In this document: positions 9,449-19,309 of the stretch, piece after piece
Layout: each line of letters begins with the position of its first letter
Position numbering within the stretch: position 1 is the first letter of the stretch
Source of the DNA: Halobaculum sp. MBLA0147
Lineage (GTDB): Archaea > Halobacteriota > Halobacteria > Halobacteriales > Haloferacaceae
Assembly (NCBI RefSeq): GCF_041361345.1
Contig: NZ_JBGKAD010000004.1
Location: forward strand, 162,511-226,510
DNA length: 64,000 nucleotides
Reading direction: 5' to 3'
The notes under the pieces: generated by a model
What the model saw: only the letters and a program-made list of their open reading frames with translations
Told to the model about the DNA's origin: nothing
Databases searched by the model: none
Position numbers and translations under genes: made by a program

Positions 9449-11561
9449 TGACTCAAACACCGTCGGTGCAGAACTCCAGCCAGTCTCGAAAGACGAGGCG
9501 CGGACAGCCGGTACGACTGGCGTCGCGAGTGCCTTCCTCGACTTCACTGGCCGCGTGTTTTATCCGCTCTACACGCTTCTCGAGCCATTCCAGCAACAAC
9601 AGATCGAGAGCTGTCGAACCGGTCTTCAACAGGCCAACATTTCTGAACCAGTCGAGTTGTACATTTCCCGCAACCTCGGGACGGGAGCGATCATCGGGAT
9701 CGTCCTTGGACTACTCAGTGGCCTCGGGTCAGCAGTGTTCATGGCAACGAGCGGCGGACTGAGTGTCTCAGCAACTGGCTGGACGTGGCTTCCCACAGTG
9801 ACGGCAGGGTCATCAGGCGGCATCCTCTCTGCGATCCTCGTCGCGAAGGGGGCAGTTGTGGTACTCCTCGTTGCTCTGTTCGGTGGCCTCACCGGAGGCG
9901 TCCTCGGTCTGTTGTACGCGTACCGTCATCCGGCGTCTGTTGCTGAGACTCGCGAACAGGAGATTGACCGCCTGATGCCGTACGCGGTCGCGTATATGTA
10001 TTCGCTCTCGGTTCAAGGGGAAGACACCGTCCGTCTGTTCAGGTCGATGGCGACATCTGAGGACATCTTCGGCGAGATCGCTGTCGAGTTCCAGCGTATC
10101 CTCGCCGACGCAGAGTACATGAACGAGCCGTATACTGAGGGCCTGAAGACAATTTCCAAACAAACACCGCACCCCCGGTTCGGACAGTTCCTGTCCGACT
10201 TCCTCACGCGGATCAACAGTGGTGGCTCGATCGAGAACTTCCTGGAACAGCAGAAGGACAAGATGCTGGAGCGGACAGCTCAACAGCAGGAACAGCAACT
10301 TGAACAGATTGAGCAGATCGGCGTGGCGTTCTCGGCCGCCTCAATCGCACCGGGGATCGGTGCCGTGATGATCGGACTGTTGATCAGCACCGGAACACTC
10401 CCTGTGCCGGTGTTCTTTGTGATCTTCATGCTCCCGCTGATCGTCTCGGTGTTCTTCATCTTGATCATCGACGTGATCCGGCCCGATGCGAACGCGAACA
10501 GTCAGATCGAGATTCCTGACTCGCTGAAGGAGACTGACATCGACGGGGTGACGCCCCGTGGTGATGCTCCGGGGGACGTCCAGACGACCGGGATCGTCGG
10601 GTCCTACAGTGACGCGTCTGGGACAATCGACGACCTGTTCTCGCGGATCGAGAAGTCTGAACGCCGCTACAGAGTAACGCGAGTCCTCCGTGAGCCGAAA
10701 GCCTTCTTCACCGACTATCCGACGCTCTCAGTCATCCCGATGCTCGCGCTCCTTATCCCGTACTTCATCACCGGGAACAGCATCGGCCTGTTCAATATCG
10801 GTGTTCCGTCGGGGAACGGCTTCGCATGGGTCACGGGCCTTCTGGTTGTCCCCTACATCGTTCTCACGGCCCCGCTGCTCGTGTTCACGAAACTCAAGAA
10901 GCGGAAAGAGTACGACGTGAAAACGAACATGACCGAGCACCTCCGGATGATAGCGACGTTCAACGACGCTGGCCAGTCTGTACCGGAGGCAATCAAACAC
11001 ACGGCCCAACAGGGGACCGGCCAGTTCGCGAAGGACCTGCAAGAAGTGTACAACAAGAGCCGGTTCAACCGGACGCTTGGCCGGGCGCTCATTGAGTTCG
11101 CGAACAAATACGACGATGCCTCAATCGCGCGCCGGATCGAACTGATGCGAGAAGCTATGGACGCGAGCGACCGCATCACAGATGTCCTGAACACACTCGC
11201 GTCTGTGTCTGAGACACAGGACCGGCTCCGAAACCAGCGGGTGTCGAAACTGCAGTCGCAAGTGATCGTGATCTCAATCGTCACTGTTGTCGTGACTGCG
11301 ATTCTTGCGTTCACGACGATGTTCTTCCTCCCACAGATTCTGGGGGCGTTCTCGTTTGGAGTCTCGGGCTTCTCGCAGGGGCCGACAGACATCAAGCTGT
11401 ACGCGTTCTGGTTCTACGCTGGCTCGGTCTCGAACGCGGTAGGAACCGGGGCGCTGTGCGGCTGGCTAAGGTACGAATCGCTGAAGGAGGGAACACCCTA
11501 CACGATCGCCTATCTGATCATCACCGTCCTCCTCTGGGCAGGGGTGTACCAGGTGATCTGA
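9438..11561 (+). CDS. PilC/TadC-family pilus assembly membrane platform
   Basis: Protein of 707 residues from ATG 9438. An in-frame start at 9237 would extend far into the upstream gene and is rejected. Two T2SSF-like cytoplasmic helical modules are visible (around ARTAEQEIDRLMPYAVAYMY and TEHLRMIATFNDAGQSVPE). They are separated and followed by hydrophobic segment groups, the duplicated layout of archaeal PilC/ArlJ. It would anchor the preceding ATPase and guide pilins. The stop abuts the next ATG with no gap. Confidence 0.92.
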   Translation: MATDDSNTVGAELQPVSKDEARTAGTTGVASAFLDFTGRVFYPLYTLLEPFQQQQIESCRTGLQQANISEPVELYISRNLGTGAIIGIVLGLLSGLGSAVFMATSGGLSVSATGWTWLPTVTAGSSGGILSAILVAKGAVVVLLVALFGGLTGGVLGLLYAYRHPASVAETREQEIDRLMPYAVAYMYSLSVQGEDTVRLFRSMATSEDIFGEIAVEFQRILADAEYMNEPYTEGLKTISKQTPHPRFGQFLSDFLTRINSGGSIENFLEQQKDKMLERTAQQQEQQLEQIEQIGVAFSAASIAPGIGAVMIGLLISTGTLPVPVFFVIFMLPLIVSVFFILIIDVIRPDANANSQIEIPDSLKETDIDGVTPRGDAPGDVQTTGIVGSYSDASGTIDDLFSRIEKSERRYRVTRVLREPKAFFTDYPTLSVIPMLALLIPYFITGNSIGLFNIGVPSGNGFAWVTGLLVVPYIVLTAPLLVFTKLKKRKEYDVKTNMTEHLRMIATFNDAGQSVPEAIKHTAQQGTGQFAKDLQEVYNKSRFNRTLGRALIEFANKYDDASIARRIELMREAMDASDRITDVLNTLASVSETQDRLRNQRVSKLQSQVIVISIVTVVVTAILAFTTMFFLPQILGAFSFGVSGFSQGPTDIKLYAFWFYAGSVSNAVGTGALCGWLRYESLKEGTPYTIAYLIITVLLWAGVYQVI

Positions 11562-12164
11562 ATGACTCGCGGCAACTCACTTTTCGACCGAAGAGAGCAC
11601 CCTTCCGAAGAGAGGGGGATCGCCTCAATGCTCGAGTTTGCGATGGCCGTCGTTATCCTCTCAGGAGCGATGTTGCTCGCGGTGACTGTCCTCGCTACAA
11701 ACGGCGCTTCCACAGCCAACGACGATACCGCCCCACAGCAAATAGGCTTTCGAGGTGCTGACGCTCTCAGTGACGACCTCCTCGTGCCGACAGCAAACGA
11801 GCCAGGCATCGATCACGAGTGTGCCGACGCGTACTTCAGCAGCGAGACAGATACTGGGCAAGCAGGCCGATGTGGCTTCGACCAAGCGCTCGACAGCTCA
11901 CCACACGACTTCGTCCGGAGTACACTCGGCGTAGCGCCACAGTACAACGCAAACGTAACGCTGCGGGCTGATGGCTCAGTCGTCGAAACTGACCTGGACG
12001 ACGACGGGACGCCCACACGGTTTGCGCTTGGACCTGAACCCGCACGTCCAGACCGTGTCTCGATCGGCGTTCGAAAAACCGTGTTCGGCGACGATGTGCT
12101 TCCACAAGATGATCCCGACGTCGTCGAGATCCACGTTACTGTCTGGAGGGACTACGGACAATGA
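11562..12164 (+). CDS. Pilin-like/TadE-like secreted protein
   Basis: Protein of 200 residues. After a short charged N-terminus ending EERGIAS comes one hydrophobic helix (MLEFAMAVVILSGAMLLAV), then a secreted-looking domain with a likely disulphide pair (CADA, RCGF). This is the layout of minor pilins encoded beside haloarchaeal pilB/pilC genes. It starts directly after the platform gene and ends in an ATGA overlap with the next gene, so it is translationally linked. Confidence 0.75.
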   Translation: MTRGNSLFDRREHPSEERGIASMLEFAMAVVILSGAMLLAVTVLATNGASTANDDTAPQQIGFRGADALSDDLLVPTANEPGIDHECADAYFSSETDTGQAGRCGFDQALDSSPHDFVRSTLGVAPQYNANVTLRADGSVVETDLDDDGTPTRFALGPEPARPDRVSIGVRKTVFGDDVLPQDDPDVVEIHVTVWRDYGQ

Positions 12165-12862
12165 GTGACGATAGACAGTCGTGGTGGCTCACTCGGGAAG
12201 ACCGCGGCGCGTTATGGATTCCACGTGCAATTCTCGCAGCGGGGATCATCATTGGGGCAGTCTTCCTCGTCGCGAGCGGGGAGATCACACAGCGGTCGTC
12301 CCAAGCCGAGGAACTAGAGCAAGAGAAGTTGAGTCGCCAAGCCGAAGACATCATTACCATTCTTGACGCCACGAACCGGTTAGCGACAGAAGGCGGCTCC
12401 CCCGGCTTCGTCCTGTACTGGAACGCACGCGAAATCAGGTTCATCAATAGCCATATCGATGATCCGGGAGACGACTACTACACGACGCTTGAAAATTCCC
12501 CCAATAATCCCCTCCGTCCTGTGCTGCAGAAGACGCTCGGACCAGAGGCCGTCGGAGTCAACATCCACGTCCGGTACCAGACAGGTGACGGAACGCTGAA
12601 TCGCACCCGAGTCCTGTATCAAGGCCCACCCGGCCAGAACGCAGTCCGGGAATCGCGCAACATCCTACTGTCCGACGACGTGACTCCGACGCTCGGTGGA
12701 ACCTCGAGCGATGGCGACGCCTGCACACTCGGCGAGATGGGAGGAAGCACCGGCACTGGCACGAACGGCTGCACCGATAAAGCGTTCTATGCACCAGATG
12801 CAAGCCCGAATTCCTCCGTCTACAACGCGATTCGGGTCCAGATCACGATTTGGGAAACATGA
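12161..12862 (+). CDS. Pilin-like membrane-anchored protein
   Basis: Protein of 233 residues. The N-terminus ends in DRGALWIPRA, followed by one hydrophobic helix (ILAAGIIIGAVFLVASG), a Gln/Glu-rich amphipathic stretch and an exported domain with two cysteines. It overlaps both neighbours by four bases (ATGA). It is probably a minor pilin or pilus-associated subunit; family assignment rests on architecture and context. Confidence 0.7.
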   Translation: MSDDRQSWWLTREDRGALWIPRAILAAGIIIGAVFLVASGEITQRSSQAEELEQEKLSRQAEDIITILDATNRLATEGGSPGFVLYWNAREIRFINSHIDDPGDDYYTTLENSPNNPLRPVLQKTLGPEAVGVNIHVRYQTGDGTLNRTRVLYQGPPGQNAVRESRNILLSDDVTPTLGGTSSDGDACTLGEMGGSTGTGTNGCTDKAFYAPDASPNSSVYNAIRVQITIWET

Positions 12863-13461
12863 CAAAGAGCACCGCGAAGACCTCACGGGAGGAGAAGAGG
12901 GAGGAGAACCCGGCAGCCAGACAGCCGACTCGCCCGTCAACGTGGTTCTCCGACACAGATCGGGCGGTGAGCGAGATTTCGAGTTACGCGATCCAACTCT
13001 CGCTGATCGTGTTTCTCCTTGGTGGGTTTGTGACTGCTGCCGGAGCTGGTGCGAATTTCCAAACAGAGGTTCAAAAAGAGAACACACTGCAAGAAGTCGG
13101 ACAGGACATCTCGTCGCAGATTCAGTTCGTCGACCGGCTCGCTCGCGAGAGCGCGAACACTGGTGTGATCCGGCAGCGTGTCGTCACACCAGATCGGGTC
13201 GGAGACAACGGCTATACGATCGAAGTCCTCTCGCCGAGCGACGCGACATCTGACTCTCGGTGTGAAGGGGCCGCGACAGCATCGACAGTCGGCTGTATCA
13301 TTGTCTATCAGGGCACGGAAGCGTCGACCGATGTCAAAATCAAGACCTACTACCAAGTCGCACCAGGAACTGACGTCCAGACAACAACACTGACCGGCGG
13401 AGATATCATCATCACACGGCCCGCGGATGCCAGCCAACCGATTGAGCTCACCAACGGGTGA
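12859..13461 (+). CDS. Pilin-like protein
   Basis: Protein of 200 residues from ATG 12859, chosen over TTG 12850 because it forms an ATGA overlap with the preceding stop. A charged N-terminus ends TDRAVSEISS, followed by a hydrophobic helix (YAIQLSLIVFLLGGFVTAAG) and a secreted domain with one cysteine pair. The DRAVS-plus-helix pattern recurs in the other pilin-like genes here. Confidence 0.72.
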   Translation: MTKSTAKTSREEKREENPAARQPTRPSTWFSDTDRAVSEISSYAIQLSLIVFLLGGFVTAAGAGANFQTEVQKENTLQEVGQDISSQIQFVDRLARESANTGVIRQRVVTPDRVGDNGYTIEVLSPSDATSDSRCEGAATASTVGCIIVYQGTEASTDVKIKTYYQVAPGTDVQTTTLTGGDIIITRPADASQPIELTNG

Positions 13462-13468
13462 TTCACCA

Positions 13469-14353
13469 ATGCTAGACCTCCCATCACGGCTGACACGCCT
13501 CCACACTGACGAGCGCGGTGTCCAGAACATCGTCGGCTACAGTCTCCTGATCTTGATTGTTCTCGGTGGATCGAGTCTCGGTCTCGTCGCCACAGCCGAG
13601 CAACTGACAGCTGGTGAGCGCCAGACGAAGACCACGAAGATCGAGACCAACATCAACCTCGTACGGGGCGACGGGATCGACATCGTCCAGGGCGCTCCCT
13701 ACCGCCGTGTGAACTTCGAGGGCGTCGACGGCGAACTCCGGTTTGGAGGCACCGAGGAACTCGAAGTGCGCGCATCGGGTGGCGATGTGAACATCACACA
13801 GGCAGCTACCGCCAATTTCACCACCCGACTCGTCGAGTACCGGTTCGACCCGCAACAAGCCGACGAAGCCATCTACCGGACTGGGTTCGGGCTCCGGACC
13901 AAACAGTTCGAGAACAGCGAGAACGCGCTCGTCCAGACGCAACCTGTCATGCAGACTGGAAACAGACGCACCGTTTTGATCCTCCCCCAGTACCGTCGTA
14001 TCACCGACGCGTCTGCGTCCATCGGCTTCACACAGGTCTCTCAGGTCCCAATCACGCTCTCCCGCCGGAACGCGGGAACTGTGAGCCAGCTCGCGACGAC
14101 AGATGACGGCTCGACAACGGTGATGAGCGGGAACATCACTGTCGACGAGACGCCGCGACAGAACGCCTGGGTCCGCTACTTCAAATCGAGCCCCCAGTTC
14201 ACAGCCAAAGACGGGCCAGATGCCGATACAACCGCTGAATACGTCGAAGACTGGGACGGCGATGGGACACCGGAAGTCCGCGCGCACTTCGAATCAACGC
14301 GGCTGTTCATCCGCTTCGCGCAAATCGGAGTCGAACTCGATGCACGGCTGTGA
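13469..14353 (+). CDS. Pilin-like protein
   Basis: Protein of 294 residues from ATG 13469, eight bases after the preceding stop; the in-frame ATG at 13427 lies inside the upstream gene. The pattern HTDERGVQNI precedes a hydrophobic helix (VGYSLLILIVLGGSSLGLVA), then a beta-rich exported domain. It is the fourth consecutive pilin-like gene and ends the tight operon. Confidence 0.72.
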   Translation: MLDLPSRLTRLHTDERGVQNIVGYSLLILIVLGGSSLGLVATAEQLTAGERQTKTTKIETNINLVRGDGIDIVQGAPYRRVNFEGVDGELRFGGTEELEVRASGGDVNITQAATANFTTRLVEYRFDPQQADEAIYRTGFGLRTKQFENSENALVQTQPVMQTGNRRTVLILPQYRRITDASASIGFTQVSQVPITLSRRNAGTVSQLATTDDGSTTVMSGNITVDETPRQNAWVRYFKSSPQFTAKDGPDADTTAEYVEDWDGDGTPEVRAHFESTRLFIRFAQIGVELDARL

Positions 14354-14403
14354 CCACCGCACAGGTTAGTTCACCGGGAGAGTTCCTCGCCAGATTCCAA
14401 CCC

Positions 14404-14431
14404 CCGAGAGCGCCCATGTGGCGGCTCTCGG
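14404..14431. terminator. Intergenic hairpin after the pilin operon
   Basis: CCGAGAGC (14404-14411) pairs with GCTCTCGG (14424-14431), extended by inner GC pairs with one bulge. It lies between the pilin operon and the next pilin-like gene. No T-run follows, so a termination role is a guess. Confidence 0.35.
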
Positions 14432-14477
14432 CAGGTAGACGAAGAACATAACACGGCCACACGCATACCACGACCCA

Positions 14478-15242
14478 ATGAACCCGGTTTCTCACCTCTC
14501 TCAAACAGATCGGGCTGTGTCGAACGTCGTCGCAGCGCTCATCCTCCTTCTTATCACAACGTTCCTCGTCGCAGCAGGCGGATCGGCCGTTACAGAGTTC
14601 AACAAGGACACCGCCGCTGTCAGCACTGAGACGATGGAAAACGATATGGAACAGTTTGAGGGAGCAGTTCACGAAGCAGCAGCGTCTGAAGCCGGCGGGA
14701 GCCGAGTCGAGATCGCACGTGGGGCAGAGGCAGGGCAGGGAGCGTTCACCATCCAACAGGTCTCAGCAGCCTCTGTAACGATCGACGGTAACGTCGCGTT
14801 CAACACCACGACCGGACGGGTGATCGGCGAGAGCCCGAACGGGGGCGTCGTCGTCTACGAGATGGGCGCCGTGTTCGCGAGGACACCTGACGGCTCAGTT
14901 GAGATGGTTGATCCCCCGCGGATGGCGTTTGTGAACACAACGAACAACCGACCGTCAGTCACCGTCCCACTCTATACTCTTGAGACACAGGGGCCGATTG
15001 GCGGGACAGTGACAGTCCGGCGAACGAGTCCGCCAGACGAGACAGACAGCGTCTACGCAAACACGTTCTTCTCCCTCTCGATCCAATCACCATTCTATGC
15101 GGAGTGGGCCGAATACTTCCGCGCGTCAGCGCCGAACGCGAACATCCTCGTCTTCCCAGATCAACAGGTCGCCCGTATCAGTATCACAACTGGAGACGGA
15201 ACCTACGTCCATATCAACGAGTACGACCTCATTGTCCAATAG
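14478..15242 (+). CDS. Pilin-like protein with DRAVSN signal
   Basis: Protein of 254 residues. TDRAVSNVV leads into a hydrophobic helix (AALILLLITTFLVAAGGSAV), followed by a beta-rich exported domain without cysteines. The DRAVSx motif before the helix is typical of haloarchaeal pilin-like proteins. It is separated from the operon by 124 bases, so it may be expressed independently, perhaps as a more abundant subunit. Confidence 0.75.
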   Translation: MNPVSHLSQTDRAVSNVVAALILLLITTFLVAAGGSAVTEFNKDTAAVSTETMENDMEQFEGAVHEAAASEAGGSRVEIARGAEAGQGAFTIQQVSAASVTIDGNVAFNTTTGRVIGESPNGGVVVYEMGAVFARTPDGSVEMVDPPRMAFVNTTNNRPSVTVPLYTLETQGPIGGTVTVRRTSPPDETDSVYANTFFSLSIQSPFYAEWAEYFRASAPNANILVFPDQQVARISITTGDGTYVHINEYDLIVQ

Positions 15243-15356
15243 GACCGCCCAAAGGCCCAGACAAACCGCCCTTCTGGACTATTAGTACAGGCCATCCCTG
15301 ACCCGACACCAACTCCCCATGTGGAGCTATCAACCACGATAACCGAAAACACGGCA

Positions 15357-15362
15357 TTTATA
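15357..15362 (+). promoter_or_regulatory. TATA box
   Basis: TTTATA lies 30 bases before ATG 15387 and only 18 before the alternative ATG 15375. For a leaderless haloarchaeal transcript this spacing favours 15387. Confidence 0.55.
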
Positions 15363-15386
15363 CTGCTGTGACGAATGGTTGGATAT

Positions 15387-16811
15387 ATGTCAGACAGGCG
15401 GAGGGGGGAAACAAGCTGGCTCCCGTTTGTTCGGGCGTCGGATGCGGAAGTGGTGATTGCTGGAAGTGACTTACGCGTGGCGAGTCAACTGTCAGACGCA
15501 GTTCGCGATGCACATCCAGGCGTCTCAACGAGGACACTCACTGATCTATCGTCTGTCGATTCGTATGTGGTCAAAAACAGCCCACAGGCGCTGATAACCA
15601 CACACACGCTGTCACAAGCGGACGCTGCCACGTTCATCGAGAATCTGCGAGACCGTGACGCTACGATGGGGGTGATTGTCTGCGCTCCAGATCTAGAGCC
15701 GGCAGCCGTCGACGAGATCCGAGCTCGTCCGAACACGACAGTGATCCAGGAGACCCCGCTTCAACCATCAACACAGAACCGCGTGGTGGCTGCGCTCACA
15801 GGAGTCCTAAAGGACGCACAAGTGATTGAGTCCTCGATCCACACGGAGGCAGTTCTCGATCAACTGTCGCGCTCACTCGCGATCCTTGACAGCGACAATT
15901 CGTTCAAAGCGGTCCGAGAAACGTTCGCCGACCTCTACAATCTCCAGCCAGCCGAAATTCGCGGCTCACACTGGTCTGATATCTTCAACTGGGAATTTGG
16001 TGTCGAAACACCAACCCCCTCAGAGTTGCTTGATGGCGACCCTGAGTGGCAAGGCCCGCTCTTTGGCCCACGCGGAGATGGAACCTTCTTCCTCCACGAC
16101 GCACACTTGATCAGGCTCCCGACGCTGGGGATCGTCCTCTCGACGCAACCCGACCCACGGCGAGTGTTCGAACAGGCTTGGGAACGCACGACCCCGCCGG
16201 GCCGTGAGGAAGCAACAGAAGCTCAACCTCCACGGAACCAACTCCCGAACGGGATCTACGGGGCCCCGACATCTCGCGCCTACCTGCCAGCTGTTGTCCA
16301 CACCGAGGACCCTGATGTCTCTCGAATCTATCTGCCAGAAGTTCCGGAAGACCGCCCCCACCCAGCCGTGAATGCACGGGACAGCGCCTCGGGGACGTTC
16401 GATTCTGGGATCAGATCAGTTGACGAATCCACCCATCCAAGTCCAACCGAGCCGCAGGCTGACGATGATGGACCACCAACTGCAAACGAGGTTGACCGCA
16501 CCAAGTACCGCCCACACCGCGACTTGATGCTCACTCCTGCACCACTGCGAGACTTCCTCTCTCCAGAGAACAACGACATCGATGCCACTGTCCGCCGGTT
16601 CAAAGACTGGTTAGAGGGTGCTGATTCCGTCGTCTCGCACGAAGACGAGACGTTCAATATCCGGCCAGTCACCTCAGCTCGTCAAGAAGTGATCACAGCG
16701 AACCCTGTCGTGATCAACCGGTCGCTCGATGGCGTCGCTGGAACGTATCTCGCATTCCAACCAGCAGCCCCGGACACCACTATCGAGTCAGTTCCTGTAT
16801 CCCCCGAGTAG
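15387..16811 (+). CDS. Receiver-like and PAS-like regulatory protein
   Basis: Protein of 474 residues from ATG 15387. Residues about 15-125 look like a response-regulator receiver fold (VVIAGSDLRVASQLSDAV, TLTDLSSVDSYVV, GVIVCAPDLEP), but the usual acidic pocket and phospho-acceptor Asp are not clear. Residues about 145-260 resemble a PAS domain (SLAILDSDNSFKAVRETFAD). The rest is low-complexity followed by a small C-terminal domain. No histidine-kinase or HTH motif is seen. It may sense a signal for the pilus/transfer genes; this is inferred from its place between the two loci. Confidence 0.6.
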   Translation: MSDRRRGETSWLPFVRASDAEVVIAGSDLRVASQLSDAVRDAHPGVSTRTLTDLSSVDSYVVKNSPQALITTHTLSQADAATFIENLRDRDATMGVIVCAPDLEPAAVDEIRARPNTTVIQETPLQPSTQNRVVAALTGVLKDAQVIESSIHTEAVLDQLSRSLAILDSDNSFKAVRETFADLYNLQPAEIRGSHWSDIFNWEFGVETPTPSELLDGDPEWQGPLFGPRGDGTFFLHDAHLIRLPTLGIVLSTQPDPRRVFEQAWERTTPPGREEATEAQPPRNQLPNGIYGAPTSRAYLPAVVHTEDPDVSRIYLPEVPEDRPHPAVNARDSASGTFDSGIRSVDESTHPSPTEPQADDDGPPTANEVDRTKYRPHRDLMLTPAPLRDFLSPENNDIDATVRRFKDWLEGADSVVSHEDETFNIRPVTSARQEVITANPVVINRSLDGVAGTYLAFQPAAPDTTIESVPVSPE

Positions 16812-16915
16812 CAGACTCCCCCTCGTCCGGCAGCCACCACGTCGCAAGCGGTCCAGCACACCTCTCCGCGATGGGCAACGGTTTTCATCCTACTCCGGTT
16901 ACCCAGACGTAGCAC

Positions 16916-19294
16916 ATGGCGAGCCCGAACTCCTCACAATCACAGCCGTGGGCCTCTCAGTCCGAACTCGTCTCTCTCGCGTTTCCATATGCCAATCCGT
17001 ATCCGGCACAACAGTCGGGAATCTCGACAACACTCGACGTGGTGGGAGACAGGGGCTACCATTTGATCGAAGGTGCATGTGGCACCGGGAAGACACTCCT
17101 CGCACTGACAGCTGCGGTCGCACTGATGCGGTCGAAGCAGACCCCGATCCAACGAACGCTCGTGGTCACCAACATGAAACAGCAGATCAGAGCGTTCGAA
17201 TCCGATATCGAAGCGATCAACGACAGTCTGGCAGATGCCCGCGATACATCCCCACTTCCAGCGCACGAGAAACAACTCCGGCCAGTGCAGAGTATTACAG
17301 CCGTCGGAAAAGCAGATCTCTGTCCCCTCGTTGCGAGTGGGGCGTCGTCACCGCAATCGATCTACGACGACTGTTCAACCCTCCAGGCGAACACGAACCA
17401 ACTCATCAGTGAGGCCTACAGTGGCGTCGAACGGCAGATGGTCGCAACCAAACTTCAAGAGGACGCCATCTCTGAAGACACGCCCTCATGGCCAGCTGAC
17501 CGGCCAGACGACCACGCTGCAACCAGGGAGGCAATGCGGTTCGGGGGAATGCCAGATGAACACGACGATACGAAGTACTGTGCCTACTACGCCGGCTACA
17601 AATCAGGAGAGAGCCCGCCACCCGGCGGGTCGAGTCGTCCGGTCACGAGACCTCAAGACATCGTGAACGAGTCGGTCGAGCAAGGAACGTGCCCACATGA
17701 GGGACTGAAACAGAGCGTCCGAGGCAACGACATCGTGATCGGAAACTACGCTCATGCGTTCAACCCCGACGTCATAAATGGGTTGACTGACAAGGTCATC
17801 GAGTCAACAACGCTTCTGATCGTCGACGAAGCACACGAGCTCATCCCCTCGCTCAGGGATATGGCAAGCCGGAAAGTTCCGTTCTGGAAACTCAGAAAGG
17901 CCGGAGAACAGACCGACGCACTGGTCAACGAAATAGAAACCAGGGTGAACGGCACTTTCGGAGACCCCCTATTAAACAGCCTTGGAAGAAGCCGAGCACA
18001 TCCAGGCGGCTTCAGGACTTTCGCAAAATCAGGTACGCTTCTCCCAAGTGAGTTAGGAGACTGGGTTCAGTCGAGACTGAACCACCCCGAGGAAGATGAA
18101 CTAACGCCTAATGAACACAGAACACTCTCTCTTCAAGACCCCACAGAAGCGGAGACGGATCTTGTATCTGAGTGGCTAGCGGAAAACCAGATGGATACGG
18201 TCGCGTGGGGCGACGGACGATACTATGGCGAGACAATCGACCGCTTCCTCACGGAATACGCTGATATTAACCCACCGTTCGCCACATCAGAGGTCGGCCA
18301 GCTATTCGAGCTGTGGGCCAACGGCGGGAACATGAACTACCACCGAACAGTGACTCTCACGCCGCGATCGAATCCGCCACAGAATCCATCGTTTGAATGG
18401 CAGCGAACGCACCGGGCCGCACTCGAGATCAACAACACGCTCCCACGCTCTCGCGTCCTCTCCCAACTCGAAGAGTTCGGCGGCGGTGTGCTGATGTCGG
18501 CAACCCTCTCTCCATTCTGGGTCTTCGAAAGCGAGATCGGGAAGTCAATCATCGACCGCCCGATCGAAACCTCACAGTACACGCTGCCGTTCCCACCTGA
18601 AAACCGGTCCACACTGTTCGTCGGCTCGGAAGCGTTCACGTACGAGAATCGAGGCAGCCACACCGAGTACGACCCACATCCATCGACGACACTACCACAA
18701 GCGCGAGCTGATGTCGTCGAGGCAGCCCGTGGCCTTGTCTCCAATACCCCAGGGAACGTCCTCCTAGCCCTGCCGTCGTACGGGGAAGCTGACTGGCTCG
18801 GAACGTACCTCGAGCGGAGTGGAGCCATCACCAAGCCAGTCCTCGTTGACGAGTCATCATCCCAAGCCGAAACAGAACAACTCAAAGAGCGGTTCTTCAC
18901 CGGCGGCCCGAAAGTACTGACCACATCGATGCGAGGCACACTCACGACGGGCGTCAACTACGAAGGCGACAAGCTCGCAGCGGCGGCCGTGATTGGGATA
19001 CCCGTCGACAATCCGTCCGATGAACTGAACAAAGCTATCCAAGCGGTGTATGAGGAGGAGTTCGACGCTGGATTCAACCTTGCGTTCATCCCACCAGCGG
19101 TGCGGATGGCCCGACAAGCGATCGGACGTGTCATCCGGAAAGACGACGATGTCGGGATCAGGGCCTTCATCGACAGCCGGTATTCCGACCCGACGTATCA
19201 GGCCTATATCCCCCAGTCGGTCTGCGAGAACGGAGTCCCTGTTTCGCCTGACGCAGTTGATGATCAGGTCGCGTCGTTCTGGCAAACGCACTGA
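16916..19294 (+). CDS. XPD/DinG-type DNA helicase with Fe-S cluster cysteines
   Basis: Protein of 792 residues, an SF2 helicase of the XPD/Rad3/DinG type expected to unwind DNA 5' to 3'. Walker A is GACGTGKT (53-60) and the DEAH box is D304-H307 (LLIVDEAHEL). Four cysteines spaced between them (C136, C153, C222, C259) fit the Fe-S cluster. Later motifs include GGVLMSATLS, TTSMRGTLTTGVNYEG and the motif VI-like sequence RQAIGRVIRKDDD. It sits between pilus and T4SS genes, so a role in preparing DNA for transfer is plausible but inferred; repair is the alternative. Confidence 0.88.
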   Translation: MASPNSSQSQPWASQSELVSLAFPYANPYPAQQSGISTTLDVVGDRGYHLIEGACGTGKTLLALTAAVALMRSKQTPIQRTLVVTNMKQQIRAFESDIEAINDSLADARDTSPLPAHEKQLRPVQSITAVGKADLCPLVASGASSPQSIYDDCSTLQANTNQLISEAYSGVERQMVATKLQEDAISEDTPSWPADRPDDHAATREAMRFGGMPDEHDDTKYCAYYAGYKSGESPPPGGSSRPVTRPQDIVNESVEQGTCPHEGLKQSVRGNDIVIGNYAHAFNPDVINGLTDKVIESTTLLIVDEAHELIPSLRDMASRKVPFWKLRKAGEQTDALVNEIETRVNGTFGDPLLNSLGRSRAHPGGFRTFAKSGTLLPSELGDWVQSRLNHPEEDELTPNEHRTLSLQDPTEAETDLVSEWLAENQMDTVAWGDGRYYGETIDRFLTEYADINPPFATSEVGQLFELWANGGNMNYHRTVTLTPRSNPPQNPSFEWQRTHRAALEINNTLPRSRVLSQLEEFGGGVLMSATLSPFWVFESEIGKSIIDRPIETSQYTLPFPPENRSTLFVGSEAFTYENRGSHTEYDPHPSTTLPQARADVVEAARGLVSNTPGNVLLALPSYGEADWLGTYLERSGAITKPVLVDESSSQAETEQLKERFFTGGPKVLTTSMRGTLTTGVNYEGDKLAAAAVIGIPVDNPSDELNKAIQAVYEEEFDAGFNLAFIPPAVRMARQAIGRVIRKDDDVGIRAFIDSRYSDPTYQAYIPQSVCENGVPVSPDAVDDQVASFWQTH

Positions 19295-19309
19295 TCTGAG
19301 AACACCACC

